Made by a program: the position numbers and the translations under genes. DNA of 34,443 nucleotides from Catenaria anguillulae PL171 (Eukaryota; Blastocladiomycota; Blastocladiomycetes; Blastocladiales; Catenariaceae), in the NCBI GenBank assembly GCA_002102555.1, contig MCFL01000256.1, positions 1 to 34,443 of the forward strand, written 5' to 3'. The notes beneath the pieces are model-generated. The model did no database searches. It was not told the DNA's origin and was given only the letters and a program-made list of their open reading frames with translations. Positions 10,761 to 20,500 of the stretch are shown piece after piece. Position 1 is the stretch's first letter. Each line of letters begins with the position of its first letter.

Positions 10761-11193
10761 TTCAGTTTTGCTTGCCGTTGTGTATTGTGCCAAGTTGAAG
10801 GACAATTCCCTCTTTGCCGTGTTTGTACCATTTAAATAGATTGCTTTATTGCACGGATATGGATGCCGTACGCCAAACTCTTCTGACATGCTGTCGCCTT
10901 TATTGCCCGTGTCGTTCCCACGATATGCGGGACTGCAAGAGCGGAAACGACCGAAAAGTCAAGCGACGTCTCCAACAAAGGAAGGAAAGGGAACGAAGGC
11001 TGAGCTGCACGTGACGCGCGTGTGAGGAGCTTCGATGAGAATCTTTCGCTGTCCTTCTCGATCGGAATGTCTCGCAGCTCCAGCAAGACTCAAATGGCCA
11101 GCATCCCCATCCATCTTAACCAGTCATAGCGCTTCAGCACAACGACCGACTGTATACCGAAATCCAGTTGACCACCACTAAAACCTCAACAAA
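10761..11193. other. Intergenic region
   Basis: About 430 nt between the TMC-like gene and HSP10. The first 80 nt might still be TMC coding sequence in another frame. The rest should hold the TMC 3' UTR and the HSP10 promoter. I see no clear heat-shock element and no RNA gene. Confidence 0.5.
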
Positions 11194-11755
11194 ATGGTAA
11201 GCGCCCCTTCAGCCATGCATTCTCCACAATCATGTCTTGACCATGATCCAGCATGCCCATAAATGAACGCAATCTACCCAACTCGAACTCACCGACTAAC
11301 CACTCTGTCGCCCCGCCCCGCCCCACCCCGATCCGTCTCGTGTCGTCATTTAGTCTGCCGCTCCAACGCCGCCAGCGCATTGTGCCCCTCCTCGACCGCG
11401 TGCTCGTCCAGCGCGTCAAGCCTGCGGAGCGCACCGCCTCGGGCCTCTTCATTCCCGAGAAGGCCAGCAGACGCTCAACGAGGGCGTTGTCCTTGCTGCT
11501 GGTCCCGGCATGATCAACAACGTACGCTCGGGCTCGTTTATTTGTACTTGCTTGCCGAGATTTTTGATCCCAATCCACTCACTGCCTGGCCCTGCTTGCT
11601 GTCAAATCTACAGGAGGGTAAGGTGCTCCCATGCACGTTTCTGCTGGCGACCGTGTGCTTCTTCCCGAGTACGGCGGCAACGTTGTCAGCTCGGCGAGGA
11701 AGAGTTCCACCTGTTCCGTGACTCTGAGATTCTTGCCAAGTTGAACAAGGCCTAA
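11194..11755 (+). CDS. HSP10: Mitochondrial 10-kDa chaperonin (GroES/HSP10), with frame breaks
   Basis: Heptameric lid of the mitochondrial HSP60 folding chamber. Exon 1 is only the ATG (11194-11196), immediately followed by GTAAGC. Exon 2 is 11354-11521, exon 3 is 11614-11755, and the introns are 157 and 92 nt. Recognisable blocks in order: RIVPLLDRVLVQRVKPAERT, ASGLFIPEKA, QQTLNEGVVLAAGPG, the mobile-loop partner region PMHVSAGDRVLLPEYGG, and LGEEEFHLFRDSEILAKL. They lie in different frames. Five single-base losses would restore one protein of about 105 residues, the normal length. They lie near 11364, 11377, 11465, 11630 and 11685, each in a CC/CCC or AA run. Both exons then have lengths divisible by three. 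HSP10 is essential, so sequence error is far likelier than a dead gene. Confidence 0.85.
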
Positions 11756-12169
11756 AGGCGGGCACACGGATTCGTGCGCAGTGGAGGGATCCAACGACAG
11801 CTGCCCCAAACGGGCTTGCGGGCCGTGTGTGGCGGTCATGAGCATCGACTGGCACCGTCGTCGTCATCTAACCGGTTAGTGTATTGTCGTGGTTTTCTGT
11901 TTTTCACTTATGTATACATGTGTGTCAATTGTTATCCACTTGTTGTTGCCGGTCATCTCCTTGTTGCAGTGACTGCAAATGAAAAATTACCAGATCGACT
12001 GGTCAGTCGGCCATACATGTGCAGTGGCAACTCTCGACGGACACTCCATGTCCAGCCAAGCGAAGCAAGCAAGAACGAACGTGGCGCTATATTGCGATAA
12101 ACAAATTCGGCTCATAAATAAACACAATGGAAATATACAAAACGTCTGGATAGCACAGCAATAACCAAA
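11756..12169. other. Intergenic region between convergent genes
   Basis: About 410 nt between HSP10 and the stop codon of the minus-strand aminotransferase, so it holds both 3' ends. The AATAAA listed separately lies at its far end. No coding signal is seen. Confidence 0.55.
12117..12122 (+). terminator. AATAAA polyadenylation-type signal
   Basis: AATAAA in an A/T-rich patch, about 360 nt downstream of the HSP10 stop on the same strand and about 50 nt before the convergent aminotransferase stop. It is a plausible poly(A) signal for a plus-strand transcript, but the distance is long and it rests on sequence alone. Confidence 0.3.
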
Positions 12170-13874
12170 TTACAACTTGGCCAACCGACTGGCCGGATCC
12201 ACGGAATAGGAATACGCATTCTCAATCTCCTCAGCCATCTTGACATAGCGGGTCACCTCGGTCCGATCCAACATGCTCCTGTCGCCCTCCTGAATCTCGA
12301 CCAGCGCCTGCGCAAGGGCCACATACTCACCCGCCGAATTGTAGGTCTGCACGCTAATCCTCAAAATGACGTCGCCCTCGACCACGTTGCACCACCCCTC
12401 GATCGCATACTGCGAGCGCAGCGTGTCATGCAACGCATTCGCCACAACGCTCGGCGTCAGCTCGTCGTCCTTGGCCGCAGACTCGCGCCGCGGGATACTC
12501 GACCCATGTCGGATACTCTGCGTCCAGCACGGTCCGATACTTGATCTTGCCCCTCCACTCGTCGGGCGACACGCGCGTGACTTTGCACACGCGGCGGTCC
12601 ATCATGCGTGGCAGCACCACGGTGGCCATCATGGCCAGCATGCTCTCGTCATCGGTGAGGAGGCCGCGCACCAGGGATCACGCGTGTCAAGAAACGTGCT
12701 GTGAGCAGGTTGAGCTTGGTGTTGCGGTCGTACGAGTTGCCGAGCGCGTGTTTGAAAAACGCGAGTGCGGCAGGGGCAGTGAGGAATAGGGTCGAGTCGT
12801 AGGTGCCGGGCCAGTAGAACTCGGATTGCAGGCCTTTGGTATAACTGTAGGACGTGTACAGGTGGTGCGTGGTTGGGTGGTGCTTCCGCTTGACATAGAG
12901 AATGGCTGCGAGATACTGGCGAGTGAGTCGCACATGGACACCGCTTGGATGGAGAGAATGAAAACTACGGACCGCATCCACGCGGAGCAAAGCACCACTT
13001 GTGCACATTGGTGACATAAAAGTCCGGATCCACCTCTTTCAAATCAATCGGTACCTGGCCAACGGCATGTGCACCGTCAATCACGGTAAGCACGCCGTTT
13101 CTTGCGGCAAAAGGCGGCCAGCTCGCGGATCGGGAGCACCAGGCCTGTGGCCGACGTGATGTGATCAAAGACAGCCACGGTCGGCGTCGCGCACGACGTG
13201 CGAAAGTACTCTTCGAATTGGCGGATCACGGCGTCGGTCGAGGTGGGCAAAGGGATACGCAAGTTGAAGACTTTGCAACCGGTGGTTTCAGAGATGAAAC
13301 TGAATGGTACTGTTGACGGCGGCTAAGGAGAGCAAATCGAAATGAGAGGCTGCAAACGTGAGCACGCAAACTCGGCGATGAAACGTGGAGCAATTAATAA
13401 TAGGACGTACGATACGCAAATGAAATGCCCAAAATGGTGTGCTGGGCCGAGCTTGAGCGACTTGAGCACCGTATTGGTGCCCGCTGTCGCATTCTCCACA
13501 AAAACCAAATCCAGTGGGTCAGCATTCACGAATGCCGCCAACTCTTTGAGGGCCCACGCCAGGAACGGGTCAAACTCGAAATGGAAATCCACGCTTTCCT
13601 CCTCAAACACGTCCATCCAGGCCTTCCGGACATTCTGGACGGACCGGGGCACAGCGCCAAACGACCCGTTATTGAGGTACTTGAACTTCGTTTTTGAAGA
13701 AGAACAGGTCGCGGTGGTTGGCGCGAGGAACCAGGGCGTCCAGTGAAATGGCGTCCATGGCGACCTGCACGGCCGCGGCAGCTTTGGGTTGGGGACGCGT
13801 GAGGCGTTCTCTGCCAGGAACTGCAGACGCGCAAAGGCGTCGCGACGGAGCGGGTGAGGGATGTCGAGAGGCAT
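12170..13874 (-). CDS. Class V PLP-dependent aminotransferase (isopenicillin-N-epimerase-like), with frame breaks
   Basis: Fold-type I PLP enzyme of the broad class V group that includes isopenicillin N epimerase-like and cysteine desulfurase-like proteins; substrate unknown. Blocks in minus-strand order: YLNNGSFGAVPRSVQN near 13680, FVENATAGTNTVLKSL near 13480, an intron from about 13411 (GTACGT) to about 13323, then VFDHITSATGLVLPIREL near 13160. These are followed by VIDGAHAVGQVPIDL (Asp that contacts the PLP ring) and VTNVHKWCFAPRG near 13000, whose Lys is the Schiff-base lysine. After a second short intron near 12972-12916 come YLAAILYVKRKHH, FYWPGTYD and the C-terminal small domain, ending at 12170-12172. 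Frames change at several places. An extra T near 13296 and an extra A near 13097 explain two of them. I read these as indel errors. No neighbouring gene suggests a pathway. Confidence 0.75.
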
Positions 13875-14784
13875 GGTGGCGGTACGTTTCTGTAGGGTGG
13901 ATTATGTTTTGTGCTGGACTTCTGAGCAGATGCATCGAGTGTCTGCTAATGACGAGGAGCGCTGTCCTTTTGAGTCCGAAAGATCTAGAGCCAGCAGGTG
14001 CCGGAGGGTGTCGGAGGAAGCGACGGAAGTGATGAGGGCGGGGGGTAGGCGAAACGTGGCCTCAGCAGCAGCGATGACTCGGCCAGCGCCAGCGCGAGCC
14101 CGGCAAGGACCGGGCCGACCGAAGGAACCCAGCCCGTTGAGCGCAGCCGCCCATGCATGCAAGTGTCACGCTCATGTGAATCGATCCCACCCCGTTACCA
14201 GTATGTCGGCGCTTCCAGAGGCAAAACGACCGTTCGAGACGCGTTCTAGAGGCACTCTGTGACAGGGGGCGCAATGAAATCACGTGACTGCCGATCCACT
14301 GCCATCACCTTTTTCTTCTCGCTGAGCCGGAAAGCGCAGCAGCTGCATTGCGCAGCCCCAAGCGAAGCATCACGTTCCGCTCCCACCCACCACAACGTTT
14401 CTCCCTATCTCCATGTAATCGTTAATCTGTGAGTCCAACAGTCTCACCGGCATCTGTATGTCCGCCAACCGACCAACGCACACAAACACCTGACTTGGCC
14501 GCTGCACCGCTGCTCTGTCGATCCCGTCCACCCCATCTGTCTGCGACCGAAGGCTCGTCACCTCGGCCTCCCTTCCGCAGCCGCGCCTTGTCGCTTCTTG
14601 CTCCTGACGGTGGTTGTGAGGAACAGTGAGATGTACTGGGCAGCGGTCGACGCCGCACAATGTCTCACTCGTACATTCGGACTTTCCACTGACTCGAGTC
14701 GGCGTTTATATTCACAGCCGTACCGCCGACCCACAAATCGCCACATACCCGTACTTCCCACACTCACAACCCTTTTACGCCAAC
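13875..14784. other. Divergent intergenic region
   Basis: About 910 nt between the aminotransferase start (minus strand) and the first DUF7707-like gene (plus strand). It is moderately GC-rich. Several open frames overlap, but none has a recognisable motif, signal peptide or splice pattern. It should hold the promoters of both genes. Confidence 0.5.
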
Positions 14785-15635
14785 ATGAAGCCCTCTGTCA
14801 TTGCCATGTCAGCCGTCGTTGTGCTCGCCTTGCCGCTTCTGCCAATGCGCAAACTGGTATGCTTGCTCGACCGCGGGGAACTTGCTTTTTTCCCCCCTTT
14901 CCCGCCTTCGCCTGAGGCTCCAAGCGCACATTCTCACACCTTACCGCGTCACCCACTCGCCACCCGCTGCACCTGCTTCTTTCTTGTCATGTCAACATAG
15001 CTGAACAAATCAACTCAACTGCTGTTTCGACTCGTCGTGCTTGGTGCGCCAACCAGGTCGCCGTCTGCACCAACGTTTGCTCTCAAAAGACGCAGCAAAA
15101 CTTGTGCAACTGTACGCTCCGCGTCGCACATTGCTCTCGTCATCCGCTGAACCCAGGTCTCAATTCTCATTCCATGATGCTCCACGAATGTAGTCAACAA
15201 CCTGCAGTTCGTTTGCGTGTGCGGTAACGGCACCCGGCTCGACTTCTCTAACTCTGACGTTGATTTGACCATTGTACGGACCCGTTGACCCTGGCCGCCG
15301 GCTCTGTATCCAGTCTCACTCACCAGACCCCTGCTTGCCGACACGCTTCAACTAGCCTTCTTCATTTCACAAACTTCCAATGGCAACCGTGCGTGCGTGC
15401 CTGCCCCGCCGGTGACCAGCCATGCCAAGACAAGTGCAACTCGCAATATCAGTGCGGCCGCGTCAAGCCCAACCCTAACCAACCGTTACCATCACCGTCC
15501 GCCCGAGGAGCCCACAGACAAGCCCGCTACGGGCCAGTGTCCATTGACAACAATGCCGCCATGTCCGGTATGGCCAAGGGCGCCGCTGCGGTCGTTGCTG
15601 CCGTGTTGGGCTCGGCTGCCGTTGCGTTCTTGTAA
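14785..15635 (+). CDS. Secreted cysteine-rich GPI-anchored protein, DUF7707-like (copy A)
   Basis: Likely cell-surface or wall protein of unknown function. Exons are 14785-14856, 15001-15111, 15194-15273 and 15356-15635, with introns of 144, 82 and 82 nt. The N-terminus is a signal peptide (MKPSVIAMSAVVVLAL... ending SANAQ). Then follows a Cys-rich domain: AWCANQVAVCTNVCSQKT, LQFVCVCGNGTRLDF, then FQWQPCVRACPAGDQPCQD and YQCGRVKPNPNQP. A low-complexity stretch leads to a hydrophobic C-terminal tail (GAAAVVAAVLGSAAVAFL) of the GPI-signal type. The spacing (N-x-x-C-x-N-x-C, C-x-C-N-G, Q-C-x-x-x-C, C-G) matches the fungal family called DUF7707. Two frame breaks are needed: one base missing in the signal peptide, which brings exon 1 to the 73 nt seen in copy B, and one at the exon 4 start. 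Copy B lies 566 nt downstream on the same strand, with shared intron positions. Confidence 0.7.
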
Positions 15636-16200
15636 GCCTTGACGTCGCTTCATGGCATCAACTCTACCTTTGATATTTTTTTGTCGATTTGTGTCCATGT
15701 TTTCTACTTTCTTGGCTACGATTCATCGCTTTTGTTTCCACCCTTCAGTCAATTTTATCCGCCGCGTGCCATCGGTCTCCTTCCTGCGCGTTCACGCGCA
15801 CTTGGTTCTCAGCTTGCGTAAACGCTGGTTTCCGTCCTTTATCCCCTACCCTGCTCACTAGACGGCTCTTTGCATCCTCTCTCATTTTTATTGTCCTTCT
15901 TTCACATAGTTTTCTTGCACCCGTATTCCGTGTTTGTTTCTTGTTTGCTTTCAAGCATCGTCTCCCGTGTCGTGACAATCCAATCCTTTTCTTTTCAACG
16001 CCCAAGCTTGTGTTAATTGTCAAGTGCAGTCCGGTAAGGATCGATATGATGCGTACTTTTTTCCAACACTCGGGGACGCGTCCGGCTTGTTCGCACAGAC
16101 AGCACCTGGCCGATTCTCTTCAATTACCGCAACATAGATGGCCAGGTAGAGAATACGAGACAAAACTGCCAGTCCCATTTCCCACGAACGACCCTCTGCA
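15636..16200. other. Intergenic region between the tandem DUF7707-like genes
   Basis: About 565 nt, T/C-rich. It should hold the 3' UTR of copy A and the promoter of copy B. Frames open on the plus strand (15652-16204) have no recognisable content. Confidence 0.5.
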
Positions 16201-16950
16201 ATGAAGACACAGCTCTTTCTCTTGGCCCTCATTGTTCTCCTCGGAGGTTCTGCAACCACCAATGGGCAAACCGGTATGCAATCAGATTCGCCAGCCTCGA
16301 TTCAGCGAACCTCACTCTACGAAAAGGTCTATCGATTGACATTTCACATTTGAATTGCTCTTGCACATGTAGCCGCTCAAATTAATGCCACCGCCGTTGA
16401 AACCCGTGTCGCCTGGTGCCAGCATCAAACATCGCTGTGCACCAACGTTTGCGCCTGGCAAACGCTCGCCAATGTGTGCTCAGTGTCGTCGCTAGCATAC
16501 ACTTGTGTCTGTAAGGTCCGTCATTGTTGCTTTTCAATTTCTTTCTCTTGTTGGCAGCCAAGAAGCCTCACCCGTTTCCCCCGAAAACAGAACGGCACAC
16601 GCGTCGACTTTAGCGATGCCGTTGACATGACGATTCCCTACTTTACGTGCATCACCTACCAATGGCAGCCGTGCATTTCTGCGTGCCCCACAACAAACTC
16701 GACCTGCTACGACGACTGCAACGCCCGATTCGTGTGTGGACGCGTGCGTGGTGACCCAAACAAGACATCGACAACGGCTGCGACCAGGCCGCCAACAGGC
16801 ACAGCGAACACAAACTTTGCGGCGCCCACGAGGACGGTCCAGGCTGCGCTCGGGTCGGATCAGGGCGGGTCCAACGCTGGTGTTGAGAATTCCGTGTCGG
16901 GTGCCATTGTTGCGATCGCGGCGGCGGTTGGAGCCATGGCAGGGTTCTAA
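16201..16950 (+). CDS. Secreted cysteine-rich GPI-anchored protein, DUF7707-like (copy B)
   Basis: Intact paralogue of copy A. Exons are 16201-16273, 16373-16515 and 16591-16950, with introns of 99 and 75 nt; 191 residues with no frame break. The signal peptide is MKTQLFLLALIVLLGGSATT with cleavage around NGQTG. The domain has AWCQHQTSLCTNVCAWQT, LAYTCVCKNGTRVDF, then YQWQPCISACPTTNSTCYDD and FVCGRVRGDPNKT. A Thr/Ala-rich stalk and a hydrophobic tail (SGAIVAIAAAVGAMAGF) fit GPI attachment. The second intron has a GTCCGT donor. Because it is 75 nt with no stop, it could also be retained, which would add 25 residues between CVCK and NGTRV. Copy A lacks that segment, which argues for splicing. 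Confidence 0.75.
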
Positions 16951-17597
16951 ATGTGCTTTGATGTGGTGGATGTTGCGTCCACACAACGGGGATTCACCGT
17001 CATGGGAACGCACAACCTGTCGCATATGGTGGGGTTCTATTCTCAATCAGTATAATATATACAAAAGTATCGGTGCTACTTGCAATGCAACATTCTGAGC
17101 AGATCCGATTTCGGACTTGGTAGCGACACGTCGTCGCTGGAAGCCGAAGATTCTTTCCCATGGCTGTTGCAGTCGTCTGATGGTCAGAGGCGAGGGGGCA
17201 AATGAGTCAGGATCTGACTCTCGCGGCGAAGGGAGTCAGGAATGCACCAATGACTGTCTTGAGGATGGAAATGAAATGCAGATGCTGAGAACTGTCGCTG
17301 ACCATAGCGGCGACTTAGAGCAGCCGCAGTGTTGGCGCCGGCAAGAAGCACTGTGCGCACTTGCGCCGTGCTTGGATTGCCCTTGTGGCGCTCTGAGGAC
17401 GGCCGGCGGGACGGCAACGGGGCTGCAGTTGGGCACTGTTTTTGGCCAGAGTCATTAAGTCTTCGTTCCGCAGAGTCGTTGCGCCATTCCCTTGACCGAA
17501 GCCTTCCCCAGACTGTCCGTTGAAGGCGAGCCACTGGGTCAAGCGGTACGTCCGGTACGTCTCGAACAGAGATCCGGCAGTTTGGCTTCATCGTTGA
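16951..17597. other. Intergenic region or unresolved 5' end of the GCP6-like gene
   Basis: About 650 nt after DUF7707-like copy B. An A/T-rich patch near 17047-17062 may belong to its 3' end. From about 17117 one plus-strand frame is open to 17458. It reopens at 17492 and reaches a GTACGT at 17547, with a possible acceptor at 17622. This might be a 5' exon of the next gene, but the intervening stop and lack of homology leave it unsupported. Confidence 0.35.
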
Positions 17598-20500
17598 TTG
17601 CTCTACATGGCATTGTTCAGCCGCATTCAACAGGACTTGAGCTTGAGGTCCACAATAGCCGACAACAACCTCGGCAACGACAACGAGCTCATGTCTGTAA
17701 TTCATGGCACGTGTAATTGTACACACGGAATCTACATGGTAAGAAAATACATCTCCGCCGCTTCAAATTCCCATAGATGCATCAACACAGGGCACTCCCG
17801 GCAATACGGAATATCACTCATCTGCCATGAATTCTCTTGGACTGCAGCCCAATGGTATGCTGCTGCGTCTCGCGCCGAGCTCTCATTGCCTCGTCCGTTT
17901 CTCTGATCAGATTCTTTGGCCCATGATGCTGACCTTCGCACTGCGGATCCTCAGTGGACCTTGGTCCAACACACACGTCCGTGGCGGCCCTCATTTTGGA
18001 CCTTGTCCGCAGGCTGTCTCGGATGCCGGGCCACCAGCTGGTGCATGCACAGCCCCATCTATCCCATGTTATCCGGCTCCTGGTGGAACGACGCTGCACC
18101 AAACCCTGGCACTCAAGTGTTTCGCGGGCCAGTTGCTCGGGCATTCACAACGCTGCTCGAAAGTCCATCATATCTCAATTCAACCGGCCTGCAGACATTC
18201 CGAGCACCGTGATTGAGGATCAGCTTGCTGCGGCCATTCTTCAGCTTCGCTCCACCTATCGCCGATTCGACGAAGCGTTGCGCATTGAAACTTTGACGCA
18301 GGCCTTGCTGGATCGTCCGCAAGATGTCGATCAAGTGTACGCGGCGTTTCCGACCCCCGAATTTCACCTTGAAGTCATGAGGAGGACAGGCTGGTCGCCG
18401 CGACTGGTACAGGATGGGTCGAGCAGTGCATCGTCGACTGATCATGCAGGTGGAGTGCCGGTTTACCCTGTTTCCAACGAGACATTGCGATCCGTGTTGT
18501 TTGTCATGGCCATGCTCGCCCAGCCCTCACCGTCACCAACCCAAGCTGTCCCCGACATCATTCCATCGGCCGCCGCCGTCGCCGTCGAGTCGTCAACAAG
18601 CCACGCATCGTCTGTGTTGCTGACCTCGGGTGCATTCTCGTCACTGTCGGCAATTTCACCCTATCATTCTTCCGCATCGCTGCAAAATGCAACATCCGAC
18701 GTGACTGGCTTTCTGACTATTCCGATCTCGTCCGCAATGCTAGCCTGCGCACGGCAACACATGGTGATCCTTGGCGTGTCGTGTACTCGGAATCGTCCAT
18801 GCATGTACCGAATCAACCGCCAGCCTCAACATTGGACCGGCAGTGGGACGCAAGCGCGCTTGGACAGCTTCCACCGATTGGGTCTGGGTTAGGCGGGCCA
18901 ACACGTGTGCATGAGTTGGTTCAACCAACAGCCGCTACTCCGTCACCGTTGGGAACTGGCAGTTTGTCGACGGCGGGATTGTTTGCGCCCGCACTCGACA
19001 CGCACTTGTCTGTACCCGCACTCGACGAGTCGGCAAGGTTTAGTGTGCTTGATTGGTTGCCCAATGTTCCCGAAAGCACTGGGGTACGTTCGTCCTTCGC
19101 CATCTGATCCCTCATCATGGTTTCCTACTTCATTGTCAGCGTTTTCATCCACTTCGCGACCACCGCTTCCTACGGCATCAACCGGCGCTCGATCTACAGC
19201 TGGCTCATCCCAAGCCCTGACATCATCAAGCATACACCGGGACTCGTTTGCGCCATCCACGACTCTCCGTCCATGGGCGGGACTCGATTCGACGGAAACA
19301 TGGGAACTCGCGCACCACTCGCGCTCACTCTCTATGATCCCTCAACCCGACCGCGCCGCATTCCTTCACTGCCCTTTGGCCCACAAGAAGGCCTCACCGC
19401 TGATCCCTGGATCCGTGCCGGCGACCGCCTTGACCCATCCGCACACACCCGCACTGAGCTGCTGTCCTGGGACACGTCTGTCCCGCGTGGCGCTCTGACC
19501 AGCACACACCCGGCCCTGCTGCCCACGCCGCCCATTTCTATCTTCACGCACGGCGCCCCGGACCTCATATCGCCCTTTCTTACCGAGTCCAGCTCACGTC
19601 CAAATTGCACTCATGGACCGCGCCATGCTCTCGCGCCCGACCCAGCCGACCTCATTTCCCGAACCTACACTTGCCTTGCACATTTACCAGCTCGTGTGCG
19701 GGATCGAGTCGCAAACGTTCCGATGGCTTGGCATGCCGGCTCATACAAGTGGCCACCGACACGGCGGACACCTCGGCGCCGCTCAAGTTTGGGTACGCAC
19801 GCGGGCGCGCCGAGCCGCCACGCGTCAGGGGCTTTCGCCCGGCGCACTCTGCGCGTTAATGCCGCAGGTTCTTTGCCATTGGCAGCGCGTTGCGCAGGCT
19901 CGAGCTGGCGGCCGTGGATTTACGCAGCGCATTCGTGAGGTTGGGTTTACGGGATGCGCGTTGGCGCGGGTGTTGGACGAGGTGGTGGCCGAGGTGAGGG
20001 AAAAGGTGATTGCGTGGCGCAAGCAGCCGGCGGGCTGAGACTGAGGACGTGTTGGGCGCGCATGGCAACACTGAGGAGTATGTTGGGCGATTGTTGTGCG
20101 GCGCTTGGGTCAACAGAGTCGGATTTGTATAGGGTCGATTGCAGGGGCTGGCACTGGTCGCACAAATGGCCATGGTGGCGTATGCCGCGGATGTGGATGG
20201 ATTCGCTGTCGAAGGTGGATTCCCTAATTGGCAGCATCTGGCGTTTTTGGGGACGTTGCGCCCAATGTTGCGTTGGTTGCAGCAATGGCTGACGGGCCGG
20301 GACGCATGGCAGTCGGGCTTGCTGTGGATACAACCGACCCGCATCGCGAGTTTCCCGTGGTTTGGGTGGATCGAGGCCGACCGAAGAGAACCCACATGCG
20401 CCGTTCTGGTCGACTGGGTTTCAGGTCCGTGCCGACTACGTCAAGGCGCCTTTGGACGCTTCGGGCTTTTACCACCGGCATTCCTGGAGCGCTTGATTGA

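Noticed and set aside
11262-11353. In-frame ATG at 11262 as the HSP10 start
   Set aside because: It would add about 30 Pro/Asn/Ser-rich residues not seen in the family. The ATG-only exon with a good donor at 11197 and acceptor at 11353 gives a normal N-terminus.
17184-17726. 180-codon minus-strand frame opposite the start of the GCP6-like gene
   Set aside because: No motif and no matching splice sites; it is a shadow of GC-rich sequence on the other strand.
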